From positions 1-26,316 of the forward strand of contig JAYMSP010002102.1 in assembly GCA_036897095.1 (NCBI GenBank): 26,316 nucleotides of DNA. The letters run 5' to 3'. A program made the position numbers and the translations under genes. This document shows, piece by piece, positions 13,241 through 22,164 of the stretch. The notes under the pieces are model-generated. The model saw only the letters and a program-made list of their open reading frames with translations, did no database searches and was not told the DNA's origin. Each line of letters begins with the position of its first letter. Positions within the stretch are counted from its first letter, which is position 1. This stretch comes from Plantago elongata (Eukaryota; Streptophyta; Magnoliopsida; Lamiales; Plantaginaceae).

Positions 13241-13890
13241 AGGGTAATATGGTTTATACCATTGATGTGTTTGGGGAGATTTGAGTGTTTTAACCAGATC
13301 TAAGGTAAAGTTGTATACCAATGACTCCCTCAACAACTCTTTTAAAAATGGAAGTTATATTTTTATATTTTTAAAACTTAATAGCTATGTAGATTTGTAT
13401 AAACTAATCAACTGTTTGGGTTAGTCTTTTATAAATACCTTTTTAAAATTTGAAAGGACGAAGTGTACTATTAATATGTTGATAATCAATACTCTATAAA
13501 GATGTGAATTGTTAATTAAATTATAATTTAATATAAATTTAACTATCTTAATTAGTAATGGACGACTCTATTTAGTAAAATTAAATAAATATCTAGCCGA
13601 TGATAGTAACATAAGGTCAAAAGTATTCAACCACAATATATATGCCAAAAATGCCATAAGTTGAACAAAATATGTCGAAGGTTTAAGAAATTATTAAAAT
13701 AGAAACTAGTTCATAATTCATTAATTCACAACAAATAATGACATGACTCAAAATACAAGGATAATATATAAGATGATAGGAACAGCAACAACGTGAAATA
13801 AAGAGACACCAATGCATCATAACTTTAACACAAAGCCAAACATTAATAATTTGCTTCCATAATTAGTGGACCTTCTACTTTTCTTCATGC
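13241..13890. other. AT-rich intergenic DNA downstream of the dehydrin
   Basis: Spacer and probable 3' UTR/terminator zone of the minus-strand dehydrin gene. Very AT-rich, with no gene, RNA or mobile-element signature visible. Confidence 0.45.
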
Positions 13891-13893
13891 TCA

Positions 13894-14301
13894 TCACTCT
13901 TGATGGTGGACCTTCTCCATGATCTCCTCATTCAATAATCCTTTATTCTCCTTCGTCTCCTCCACGCATTCGGCATCTGATAGAGGTAGTGGAGCTGCAC
14001 ACTCCTCCTTCCTCTTCCCCTCCTCCTCCTTCTTATCGCCACCTTGGATCTTCTCTTTGATCTTCTCTATCAACCCTTTCTTCTCCTCTGGCGCCTCATG
14101 ATCATGAGTCACTACCTCTTCACGCTCCAATACTGCAGGTGGAGCTACATATGCTTCCTCAGACTTGACCTCTTCCTTCTTGTCATCAGCATGTAGTTTT
14201 TCCTTCACCTTCTCCGTCAAGCTTTTCTTCTCCCCTACCGGGGCGCATGGCTCCTCGGCCTTGGTTTCGTGGTGGTGAACATTCTTCATTTCATCAGCCA
14301 T
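13894..14301 (-). CDS. Dehydrin (group 2 LEA protein), K-segment type, 135 aa
   Basis: Intrinsically disordered, very hydrophilic stress protein thought to protect membranes and enzymes during drought, cold or salt stress, in cytosol and nucleus. The diagnostic lysine-rich K-segment is at residues 73-87 (EKKGLIEKIKEKIQG, close to the consensus EKKGIMDKIKEKLPG). A second, weaker copy is at 24-38 (EKKSLTEKVKEKLHA), and a degenerate third is at 118-133. Glu/Lys-rich spacers separate them. Neither the serine S-segment nor the Y-segment is present, so it is a K-only acidic type, shorter than the COR47/ERD10 group. Unusually for a dehydrin it has three Cys (19, 101, 112) and an N-terminal His triplet. 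It is a single uninterrupted exon; the start is the only ATG in frame after the TATA box. Stress motifs lie upstream at 14536-14598. Confidence 0.88.
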   Translation of the reverse strand: MADEMKNVHHHETKAEEPCAPVGEKKSLTEKVKEKLHADDKKEEVKSEEAYVAPPAVLEREEVVTHDHEAPEEKKGLIEKIKEKIQGGDKKEEEGKRKEECAAPLPLSDAECVEETKENKGLLNEEIMEKVHHQE

Positions 14302-14428
14302 TTTTCTCTGTTAAAAAACTGTGTAGATATAAAAAGATTAAAATTGCACTAAGGATGATGATTGGGATGTTTAGTGATGGTTTAGAGAATGGAAATTGAA
14401 TGTCTGGAATGTTGAAGGTGGACGGGTT

Positions 14429-14437
14429 TATATAGGA
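14429..14437 (-). promoter_or_regulatory. TATA box of the dehydrin gene
   Basis: On the minus strand CCTATATAAACCC, about 130 bp upstream of the start codon at 14301, leaving a leader of about 100 nt. Good match to the plant TATA consensus. Confidence 0.7.
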
Positions 14438-14470
14438 TCGAGATGACTAGCATAAAGATAAGATTCGTTT

Positions 14471-14475
14471 ACGTG
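14471..14475. promoter_or_regulatory. ACGTG core (possible second ABRE) upstream of the dehydrin
   Basis: ACGTG core in TTTACGTGATT, about 35 bp upstream of the TATA box. It is a weaker match than the site at 14536 but could act as the coupling ABRE that ABA response usually needs. Confidence 0.4.
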
Positions 14476-14535
14476 ATTAAATCCATTTTCAATATTGTAT
14501 TGTATACCGAATTTTACCTGCTCTATTAGCAATCG

Positions 14536-14542
14536 ACGTGTC
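14536..14542. promoter_or_regulatory. ABRE (ACGTGTC) upstream of the dehydrin
   Basis: ACGTGTC matches the ABA-responsive element ACGTGKC bound by AREB/ABF bZIP factors. It lies about 100 bp upstream of the TATA box and fits the known ABA induction of dehydrins. Confidence 0.55.
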
Positions 14543-14592
14543 AGCTTCTTTTTCATGAGTACTAAAATGACAAACAAATTAAATTCGTGGCT

Positions 14593-14598
14593 GTCGGT
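14593..14598 (-). promoter_or_regulatory. DRE/CRT (ACCGAC) upstream of the dehydrin
   Basis: ACCGAC on the minus strand, the same sense as the gene, is the core DRE/CRT bound by CBF/DREB1 and DREB2 factors. Together with the ABRE 50 bp closer to the gene it forms the classic DRE-ABRE pair of stress promoters. Confidence 0.55.
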
Positions 14599-14599
14599 T

Positions 14600-15950
14600 T
14601 GAATTACAGCGATAGTACGTACATAATTGAAAAATTAAGCTTGAGGATGACAAAGGCTCCATATGTATTTTTCACACTTCTATTCAATTCAGTTCAATTC
14701 AATTTTTCTTAAATAATCATTCAATTTAATTTAAATTTAATTACATAGTTGTTTTATTATACCTCAGTTCATTTAATTTGAAATAATAATTGAAGCGGAA
14801 CTTGATACTTTAAATAACTAACATACCACTCTGTGTGACTGCAACACCGAAAACAGACTGAACACTTCTCTAGTGTTTACAGAACACTGAATAATTGCAC
14901 ACAACTAGAAACTCATATAAACTAGCTATAACATAATCAACATCGGAATAATAAAAACACCAAATATAAGTTTCTAGCAGATTGTCTATGTCGATAATCC
15001 ACCGAGCTTCAAGGCGAAATATATCAACTATAAAGAATAATGAATACAAAAAAATAGTCTAGTTCGATTCTCTCGAATCTCTCTAGATGCAAACAACTAA
15101 GCAAGGTAAAATACATACTCTACTAGAAAACAACCAACCTATTATACGCTAGACAATAGATTGAAAAAGCTTAGCAAAACTAGACAACCGCAAGAACATT
15201 TCCTGACAGACTATCGGAGCTTGAACTAGGTATTCTTGATAATTGTCTTCTTCTTCGAGTTGTCTTTATACTGACCCTGGTGGACCATCGTATATTTCCA
15301 ATCGAACTCTAGAAGGAATGGTGTTGCGATCATATGAGAAGTCTTCTCCAAGTCGACTTGTACTTGCCATCAAGAGTCCTCATTTCCTTGTAGTCTTCGA
15401 CTTGCACTCTACTTCAAGATCCTGCTCGATTTCTTGTCCTAAAAATCTGTACAAGACACTTAACCAAACTTTATAAGTTCAGACATCACAAGTGTCTCCT
15501 TGAACTCTGGTGTGTCTAAAATACTATTAGCTTCAATGTTACCAGATCACCCAAATACCACACTTACAACGTTCAATTCTCTTCTGTATTTGATTAATCA
15601 ACAAACTGAACATGGATGATCAAAATGTATATTAATCAACATGTATATGTTCTCAGTATTTATACTTTTTCATATTTAAAACACATTTACAATATAGACG
15701 ATTTAATTACTAACATGGATGATTTTACTCATGATATAAAGTCATCTTAAAATAAGTAACTTGAGTTACGCATTTTCTTTCTAGAAAATTATTTAATGCT
15801 TTTTATAACAAAACGTGATACTATTACATAGTGCACTTAACTGACACCGTGCTCAAGGGAGGGCCGTTTCCATTTTATTTCTTTCTTTTTTAGCAATTTT
15901 ATACGTTTTGTTAGTAATTTTAAATATGTATAAAAGACAAATTGAACTAT
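14600..15950. other. Long intergenic stretch, unclassified
   Basis: No supportable gene. The part at about 15180-15560 has a less AT-rich, transposon-like texture. Its 77-codon plus-strand frame (15243-15476) has no recognisable motif and is not counted. An old, unrecognisable repeat is possible. Confidence 0.4.
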
Positions 15951-15952
15951 TA

Positions 15953-16133
15953 GGCTATGCTATCTTCAACTAAAATTTACTGAACTGAATTTAACTGAAC
16001 TGAAATGTATTAAATTTAACTGAACTGAAATTGAATTGAAGTAAGGTATAAATTACAACGTAACTAAGTCGAGAACTGGACTAATTTTAACTAAACTGAA
16101 GTGGTGTGATTTTAAATTGAAGAGAATATATCC
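15953..16133. mobile_element. Tourist-like MITE, second copy, 181 bp
   Basis: Same family as 2564-2716. The left end GGCTATGCTATCTTCAACTA pairs with the complement of the right end (AATTGAAGAGAATATATCC), and the interior has repeated CTGAACTGAA words and GTATAAATTACAACGTAACTAAG. TTA flanks both sides (15950-15952 and 16134-16136). More diverged and slightly longer than the other copy. Confidence 0.75.
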
Positions 16134-16147
16134 TTAGTAGTACACAT

Positions 16148-16350
16148 AAAGCTCTGTTTAATAAAACTAGCTGAAAATGTAGCTTATAGTTGGTCATGTA
16201 GCTTCTTTTGCAATAAGTTAACTTGATTAGCTTTTTAAATCAGTTAGTTTATTTAAAAAGTTATACGTTTACGTAATAAACCTTTTATAAAATAAATAAA
16301 TTTATATAGATGAAAAGCTGACTGGAAAGTTAGAATTGAAAAACGCCTAA
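16148..16350. repeat. Possible AGCT-rich MITE remnant
   Basis: Many TAGCTT/AGCTGA words in alternating orientation (AACTAGCTGAAAATGTAGCTT...AGTTAACTTGATTAGCTTTTT...AAAAGCTGACTGG), the texture of a common group of plant MITEs. Clean terminal repeats and target duplications were not found, so this is tentative. Confidence 0.3.
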
Positions 16351-17099
16351 ATGTAGAAAATATGGGTTTGTTAAGTTTTAAGTTAAAGAGTGAAGTTTAC
16401 CTGCAAAGTCGTTGAATTTGAAATATCATATTTATATTAAATAACTCTATTGCCTGTTTTTCAACCTTTATATTTGTCATTTATTGCAAGATATTCATTC
16501 CTAATAGACAAACCCCACTTTGCAATGTCATGAGTAATGGCAAATTAGAAGCTGGCGCGTGATTTGTTGTTATAATTAATTAATTCAGATATTTATTGAG
16601 TAATCAAGAGGCAATTTGGGTTTCTCCGCTTCCAGCATTAAGTCGGTTCGGCTTTCAGTACGTGTTGTATGAGACTTCATTGAGACTATGACGCTCCTGA
16701 CCGCCAACTCAAAAGTTTATATGAAACAAATAGAGCTCACATCTCAAGTCTGCACGACCCAAAGAATAACACACAAATTTTTTTAAAACACAATCGCTAT
16801 TTAATATTTTTAAAGATTATACAAAATACTTCTTATAAAAGACTTTGCTTGTTAAATCGTAAACCCAATTAACCACATAACTAGCTCGATTCAAACAAGT
16901 AACAATTCTAGTTATTGATAACCTAACAAACATAAAGATCAATAATGTCAAACAATCAAAGAAAATGAAAGAACACAAGATAAAACTCACTAATTACCTG
17001 CAAACAAGCAAGTTAGGTATAATTGGAGCTTAGTACAAACCGTATCAATTAGATTAATGATGGGTGAAGATTAATGATGACACCCATGCTCTAAGAGAC
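16351..17099. other. Intergenic DNA left of the LTR element
   Basis: AT-rich sequence without open frames of note or repeat signatures. The last five bases, GAGAC (17095-17099), are the candidate target duplication of the LTR that starts at 17100; the partner copy is not in view. Confidence 0.45.
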
Positions 17100-17565
17100 T
17101 GTTAATACCCAGAATTTGTCTTATCACGATTCCACTTTAATAAGTATCAGTGTAAATTGAAGATACATTAATATCTCAAATACCTTCTTTTATTTATATA
17201 TATACCACAATTATCTCTTTTAATAGTTAATTTGATTTGTAACCATAAAAAGAAATAAAGGCCCACAACCCGTAGGATAGAAGAACCTACCCTAACCCGG
17301 TAAACTCTAGAAGGAACATCTGGTATAAATACCATGAACCCTAATTGTATTTTTACAGTTATTCATGAATCAAGTTACTTAACCGTTGAAAGACGAGACG
17401 ACACCGTCGAAAGGCGAGACTACCTTGCAAGAACCCTTCTCTCTTGTAAATGATTCCTTCCCCTCTTCCCTAAACCGTGCAAATACATCATTGGAGGCCG
17501 TTCCCATGAATGAAATGCTTGGTAATCCGTACCACGGATTACCCATTGAGACCAGGGTCTCAACA
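17100..17565 (+). repeat. 5' LTR of an LTR retrotransposon, about 466 bp
   Basis: Begins TGTTAATACC and ends GGTCTCAACA. The ends are imperfect inverted repeats (8 of 10) with the canonical TG...CA. It carries a TATA box (TATAAAT, 17324-17330) followed by an AT-rich transcribed part. Two bases after its end lies a tRNA-Met-type primer binding site. The second LTR is not in the window. Confidence 0.7.
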
Positions 17566-17567
17566 CT

Positions 17568-17580
17568 TGGTATCAAGCGG
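17568..17580 (+). other. Primer binding site of the LTR element
   Basis: TGGTATCAAGCGG starts two bases after the LTR. The first eight bases match the plant initiator-Met site (TGGTATCA); the remainder differs by an inserted A or mutation. Position and sequence together fix the orientation of the element as plus. Confidence 0.6.
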
Positions 17581-18658
17581 GTTGTTCCTCGAGGACCCTA
17601 TCTGTTGCTGAGATCGGCGTTTCGCATACAGAGTTGCCCACCACACGGAGGATTCGGTGAGTCAAAGGAGCAGTGGATCAGGTCCGTGAGATGCTTACCG
17701 GATGGCTGGATCTCGATCCCGGAGACGGCGAAGGGAGGAGAAGAAGTTGAATTCGCCAACTTCAATTTGGCCGAATTCAGGGGGGAGGGGGAACGAGCGG
17801 AGCTAGGAAGGAGGAGGTGGTCGATGGGGTGGTATGAGGTGAGGAGAGGCCTCAATTGGGTGTGAAGGAGGCTAAGGGCGGTGAATTGGAGCTCAAATTG
17901 GGCTTCAATGGCGGCGGAAACCTTAATATCGAGTTGGGGAAGAATGGTTCCCGTTTCCGGTTCAACCGCCTGCTGGTCGAGCCGCTGGTTCTGGTCCAAC
18001 TGGGAGATTTGGAGCTAACCGAAAAATCAGAGAGGAGCAGGAGCGCAGAGCGCGAATAATGCGTGCACGAGAGCGCCACATGGCGCGTGTGGACCACGTA
18101 GTGTCCAGGAGCAGGGCAAGACGCGCCTGACTGGCGCGTGCGGCGCGTACAAGCGCGTGAGGAGCACGAGCGGCGCGTGGCAGTGCGTGATACCTCCTGG
18201 GAGAGCGTGCCGATGTGTGTTGCCTACTGGACAGTCGTGGCGGCGCATGTGAGTGGTCTGGAGGCTGTCCATTTGGTACATGACCCTGGGATACTGGTTT
18301 GGAGACTGTACAAAGTCTTAGGAGGAAGGTTCGATCTCACAGAAGGAACGACACTAGCTACACACGAGGTAACTTGTAAATTTATGGGTCTAGTACTAGA
18401 TAGTAATATAGATATTGAATCTTATGGAGAGGTAAACATGTTCCTGGGGAATAGGACATGGTGAATTAACTAGCGGTAGTAGGTGGGCATCAATCTATGC
18501 TATGCACTGTTATATGTTTTAAGATTGATGGGGTCAAGAGGGTTGTAATTGCTGAGCTTTACTGGATATACACTCTTAGCAAGACACCCAAGTAGGGAGA
18601 GTACATGGACATCATTGTTGAAGAGTCCGTGGGGAAGAGCAATAGGTCTGTAAGCTGT
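17581..18658 (+). mobile_element. Internal region of the LTR element, GC-rich, no recognisable gag
   Basis: About 700 bp of strikingly GC-rich DNA (17580-18300) in an AT-rich window, including repeats of GGCGCGTG around 18080-18180. Frames are open on both strands (133 codons at 17598-17999 minus, 159 codons at 17386-17865 plus and 108 codons at 18138-18464 plus). None shows a gag, zinc-knuckle or pol motif, and the openness follows from low AT content. It may be the leader and start of gag of an unfamiliar family, or a non-autonomous element. It ends where the CACTA element begins. Confidence 0.4.
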
Positions 18659-18679
18659 CACTACAAAAAACTAAGCCTT

Positions 18680-18957
18680 TAACGACGAAATTATCCGTCG
18701 TAAGATGGAGTCGGAGTCGACGGACTGACGGATAAGACGTTCGTTATTAAAACGGGCGTCGTTAGAACTCTATTCTATCCGTCGTTAGTATACTGACGGA
18801 TGGATAGATTTATCCGTCAGTATTATCTAACGACGATTACTTTTTCCATCCTTATACATAATGACAACGACGGGTTGAGGTTATCCGTCATTAAGGCGAA
18901 TTAGGGTAGTTCACCCTAATTCATGTTTTTAACGACGGATAACCTTATCCGTCGTTA
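18680..18957. repeat. Subterminal repeat array of the CACTA end
   Basis: At least ten copies or variants of a TAACGACGGATAA-type motif in both orientations, for example 18680-18689, 18694-18702, 18726-18735, 18778-18787, 18811-18820 and 18881-18890. The last two form a perfect palindrome with 13-bp arms and a 2-bp spacer (18930-18957). A second perfect inverted repeat, GAATTAGGGT/ACCCTAATTC, occurs at 18898-18922. In En/Spm such subterminal motifs are bound by TnpA to bring the ends together; that role is inferred here. Confidence 0.85.
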
Positions 18958-19171
18958 GAAACTATTCTTTTTTATTTAATGTACCTGATCAGTCGATTTT
19001 CACCTGTTATGCCACTCAAAACAATTATAAATAAAAAGACATTCTTAAAGAACTGAAAGTTGAGAAAATATCATAATACAAAAAATCCATCACAGTTAAC
19101 ATATTCGTACATAAATTCAAGTATCGTAATAGTCCTAGAAGAGTTGAATGTAATGAAATAAAAATATAGTA

Positions 19172-21143
19172 TCACTGACTATCATCGTCTGGGTGACAGC
19201 TACGCTGGCTCATGTGCTCCATCATCTTTCTCATCTTAGCTATCTCTCGCTCTACTTTGGCCTCGTGTGTCTCGAACTTGGTATGCAGAGAATCAATCTC
19301 AAGTTGTAGAGGAGTGACTATCTCATCGACCTCCTACTGAGTGTAATGGTGACCTGCTGACTCCGATGAGGATGACTGACCGATGGAGAAGCTGGTCGCA
19401 CGTTTCTTTCCTAGACTTCCCACTCCATAAACCTGACCTTTCTCGTCTGGTGGGTTCACTTCTAGGAAGATATGGTCCTGCGCCTCAATGGACAACTCCT
19501 TAATCTCTGTCCTCTCAGCGATCCTCGTCTGCACCTCAGACTGCAATATTTAGGATACTAGTATAAGTAAAACATCTATTTGTTATAGTAGAAATTAAAA
19601 AAAGAAGTATGAAACTGTAAAGAAAGGAATATTGTACTGTTATCTGCTCGGCCCCCTCGTCTACCCAAACACCTCCCTTCGACTTCCCCTTCGTCATCTC
19701 TTGAAGGAGTGTTCGCGGTTCCTTAGCCAGTTGATGTACAAACATGACCAATCAAGTTATAATCGTTAATTTGTGAATTATATTCAAACAAATATATAAA
19801 ATACGAAAAGTGAATAGATTAGATTGAAGTAAAAATAATACAATACATACCGACATCACTTCATCTATAACAACAACGCGAGACCCGTAGTGATGCTTGG
19901 CGGTGCCTTTCCCATCTCGCGGCTCAGTTAGTCGGTTATGTTGATTCTTGTAGGAAGTGTCTTGCACGTAGGTAACTTGTCAGTAGGTTTCCCACTCTTA
20001 CCACTGCTGGAGTCAAGTGATCTGGCTTTCTAGGCTGACGTCTCTTCATGTCGTGGGTATAACACTGTACTGGTTTGAACCTAGACGCTCAAAGACAAGC
20101 CACATTGAACTCACCATTCGATTGGGAGTGTAGAAATTTTTCTACATCAATTTCATACAAACAAATCATCAATTCAAATAGCTATCAAACAAATAGCATA
20201 TCACCAAGTTAAAGAAACACAATGGTGACTAACATATCACCCAAGTTAAGTGGCTAACATACCACACATGCAAACAATCCTACAATTTACTAACACAATG
20301 AAGACTAACATATCACCCAAGTTAAGTGGCTAACATACCACACACACAAACAATCCTACAATTTACTAACACAATGGTGACTAAACATATCACCCAAGTT
20401 AAGTGGCTAACATACCACACATACAAACAATCCTACAATTTTCTAACACAATGGTGACTAACTTATCACCCAAGTTAAGTGGCTAACATACCACACATGC
20501 AAACAATTCTACAATCTACTAACATGTATGGTGACTAATATATCACCCAAGTTCAGTCATTTAACAAACATAATCATGAAGAACAAATTTGACAAACATG
20601 AGACTCTAAGTGGAAATGCTTACCCTAAGCTCGTCAAAGTAGAAATGTTTGGTCGCATCACTCAGCGTTGACCACTTCTCTCCTCCTTCACCAGGCTTCT
20701 CCCTACGGGTCTTGATGATCTTAGTCAACTCCTCAAACACATTCTTAGGCCAAAATCTGCACATATCAATGAATCAAATGTTTATTATTAGTAAATGAGA
20801 AGGTCATTTCTTTTATACGTAATTATCATCTATGTATTTGCACAAGAATAAATACTTACTTATCCGGGCCGTTAATGAACATAACCGACCTCCCTAGGTA
20901 CTTGGCTCCGTCTACTATCTCTAGTCCATACGGGCAGCCATCGTCGGAGAACTCCTCTAGATCAGGAGAAGTAGACACGCTCTCACATCCCGAACCAGGT
21001 GGGGTCTGGCTGACATGAGTGTCACCCTGACTGCTGCTACCACCAATGTCATCGAGGGGAGGACTACTACCACTCGGTCTGTCCCCACTCTGGATCCCAC
21101 TAGTCCTGGACAGGCGGTATGTACACTTCTTATGTCGCGACAT
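19172..21143 (-). pseudogene. TnpA-like gene of the CACTA element (En/Spm TNP1 / Transposase_24 type)
   Basis: Accessory CACTA protein expected to bind the subterminal motifs. Exon 1 (21143-20860) opens MSRHKK and has a Ser/Pro/Gly-rich acidic stretch ending in INGPDK. Exon 2 (20756-20624) reads FWPKNVFEELTKIIKTRR...KWSTLSDATKHFYFDELR, with clean GT/AG borders and matching phase. A long intron with 76-bp tandem repeats follows. Further pieces are around 19967-19851 (KNQHNRLTEPRDGKG...) and 19740-19638 (LAKEPRTLLQEMTKGKSKG). The last exon is 19540-19172, with EAQDHIFLEVNPPDEKGQVYGVGSL, typical of this family's C-terminus, then a coiled-coil-like tail. An in-frame TAG at 19334-19336 precedes that tail, and I could not join the 20000-20130 segment in frame. 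The gene is thus probably damaged, though less than the transposase. Confidence 0.7.
20192..20562. repeat. Tandem repeat of about 76 bp, 4.5 copies, in the TnpA-like gene intron
   Basis: Units begin at about 20221, 20297, 20373, 20450 and 20527, giving periods of 76, 76, 77 and 77. Each contains AATGGTGACTAACATATCACC and CATACCACACA followed by CAAACAATCCTACAA. The last unit is partial and more diverged, and a partial unit (ATATCACCAAGTTAA) precedes the first. It lies within the large intron between 20623 and about 20140. Ordinary minisatellite; not a CRISPR, since there are no spacers. Confidence 0.85.
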
Positions 21144-21286
21144 TTGAAAGAGAATTTCGCAATGAAAAAGAAAATTGTATTAGTACAAGATATAACTGGA
21201 AATAGTGAAGTAAAACATATACATTGCATAAGTAAAACACATGTTAGGATATTCAACAAAGAACGTTAAATATAGAAAACACATAC

Positions 21287-22041
21287 CCTCTTCCTCGTCG
21301 CCATTAGTTAAATCTACATATTCATTGTCATTTAGATGTATGTATTCGTTAATTGCATGTACGTGATTCCTAGCTGTATCATCAACAGTCTGTCCTTGAT
21401 ACGAGTTGGTAATAGATTTGTCTTTGTGAATATACTCTACCCTGGAGCGTGCTCGTATATGTATAGCAGCTAACCAGTCCGCCTTGTCTCATCCCAGGCT
21501 TGGATATTCAAAGAAAACGACCTGGCTTGCTTGATCATCCAAGATAAAAGGTTCGTATTTACTACGGTACCTCTTCCTATGGTTAATCTCAACCATTTCG
21601 TACTCTTTGTGCACCCGAGTACCAGTTGTAGTGGGATCATACCAGTCGACATCAAACAAGAATGTTCTTTTCAAAGGCAATCCTGCATATTCAAGTCGAA
21701 TAATTCTTTTCAACTTCCCATAGAAATCAAAGTTATCTTCTGATGAGGTTTGATCAGCCCCCTTCACACACACCCCAGAATTGCTTGTGGACATGGCCGT
21801 GTTAGAATCCATTGTGTGAAATCTAAGACCGTTCACTATGTACGATGGGAATGTGTGGGCAACTCTCAATGGACCCGCAACCAGAGACTCTAAGTAAAGA
21901 CAGTTGACTTCATTCACAGGATCCCGAACATAGTCCCTAAACCAGTCTGGAAATTGCTCAGGCAACTTCTCGTCTAGCAGATTTTCAATTTCATAATCTA
22001 CCATAATTGGATTCTTTGCAAGACAACGCTCTTTGAATATA
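21287..22041 (-). pseudogene. DUF4216 exon of the CACTA transposase
   Basis: C-terminal domain of the TNP2-type protein, opening after a CAG acceptor at 22042-22043. It keeps typical features: GPLRVAHTFPSYIVNGLRF, a Asn-Ser-Gly-Val core, FYGKLKRIIRLEYAG and a Tyr-Pro end. The frame is open until a TGA at 21489-21491. It then continues in the same frame (DKADWLAAIHIRARSRVEYIH) to a G|GTATGT donor at 21286-21287, so one nonsense change is the only visible lesion here. Confidence 0.75.
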
Positions 22042-22164
22042 CTGTTGAGACGATAGCATGCATTCGTTATAATTATTATTTCGAATTTCAAAATTATTGA
22101 GAATTAATACATTATGTATATATTCAACAAAAATCGTTATATATTTTTCAACTTCAGCACAATT

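Noticed and set aside
13919-14101. Ser-rich plus-strand frame opposite the dehydrin
   Set aside because: Complement of Glu/Lys codons of the dehydrin; no independent support.
14675-14790. ATTCAATTCAGTTCAATTC run as a third Tourist-like MITE
   Set aside because: It shares the word style, but I found no paired ends or TTA flanks.
15243-15476. 77-codon plus-strand frame
   Set aside because: Ser-rich, with no motif, no promoter or splice context and no neighbours to support it.
17598-17999. 133-codon minus-strand frame in the GC-rich region
   Set aside because: It runs against the LTR orientation, overlaps open plus-strand frames, and has no known domain. GC-rich DNA has few stops, so openness is weak evidence.
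20192-20562. Regular repeats that might be read as a CRISPR array
   Set aside because: The units are directly tandem at 76-77 bp with no unique spacers, and the window is plant nuclear DNA.
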